From Gammaproteobacteria bacterium (GTDB taxonomy: Bacteria > Pseudomonadota > Gammaproteobacteria > Pseudomonadales > Cellvibrionaceae): DNA of 15,601 bases. The first letter of the stretch is position 1. Each line of letters begins with the position of its first letter. A program made the position numbers and the translations under genes. Shown here in pieces: positions 15,587-15,601 of this stretch. The notes beneath the pieces are model-generated. The model did not search any database. It was not told where the DNA came from and saw only the letters and a list, made by a program, of their open reading frames with translations. The stretch spans positions 1 to 15,601 of the forward strand of contig JAGKWY010000128.1 of NCBI GenBank assembly GCA_021151625.1, given 5' to 3'.

Positions 15587-15601
15587 TTGGTAATTTTTAA
15601 G

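Overview
The window looks like a chromosomal segment of a gammaproteobacterium of the Cellvibrionaceae type (Cellvibrio or a close relative). The evidence is the order 4.5S RNA - dnaX - ybaB - recR, the rnd - ycgL - ycgN block typical of Pseudomonas-like gammaproteobacteria, and a TonB-dependent receptor followed by SapC-family, tryptophan-halogenase-family and DUF6445-type genes. The genus is inferred from gene content and protein style, not from a search. All genes lie on the plus strand.

Region 1 (1-3310) is core information processing. It holds the 3' part of the SRP 4.5S RNA, then dnaX (clamp loader tau/gamma), ybaB and recR. dnaX carries a complete programmed -1 frameshift signal: an upstream SD-like element, an A AAA AAG slippery heptamer, a -1 stop two codons later and a GC-rich hairpin. 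It should therefore make a 498-residue gamma as well as the 677-residue tau. Weak hairpin/T-run signals follow ybaB and recR.

Region 2 (3341-5301) is rnd - ycgL - ycgN: RNase D with a repeat-encoded Gln-Thr tail, then two small conserved proteins. Region 3 (5302-8583) holds a block of near-direct repeats, a small three-helix membrane protein with its own terminator, and a membrane-anchored von Willebrand A protein whose stop overlaps the start of a GNAT acetyltransferase. Region 4 (8584-9212) is a Dps-family ferritin with a palindrome upstream and a strong terminator.

Region 5 (9213-15601) is the accessory part. A 360-base gene-free stretch carries a perfect palindrome with related half-sites and a run of tandem hairpins in the presumed 5' leader. 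It precedes a 983-residue TonB-dependent receptor that lacks the central part of its plug domain. A strong terminator sits only 27 bases before a three-gene set: a SapC-family protein, a flavin-dependent (tryptophan) halogenase-family enzyme with its catalytic Lys and Glu, and a DUF6445-type protein with an Fe(II)/2-oxoglutarate-oxygenase-like H-x-D...H...R pattern. The likely theme is uptake of a ligand through the outer membrane plus oxidative tailoring by two O2-using enzymes. The substrate cannot be read from the sequence, and the set may continue beyond the window.
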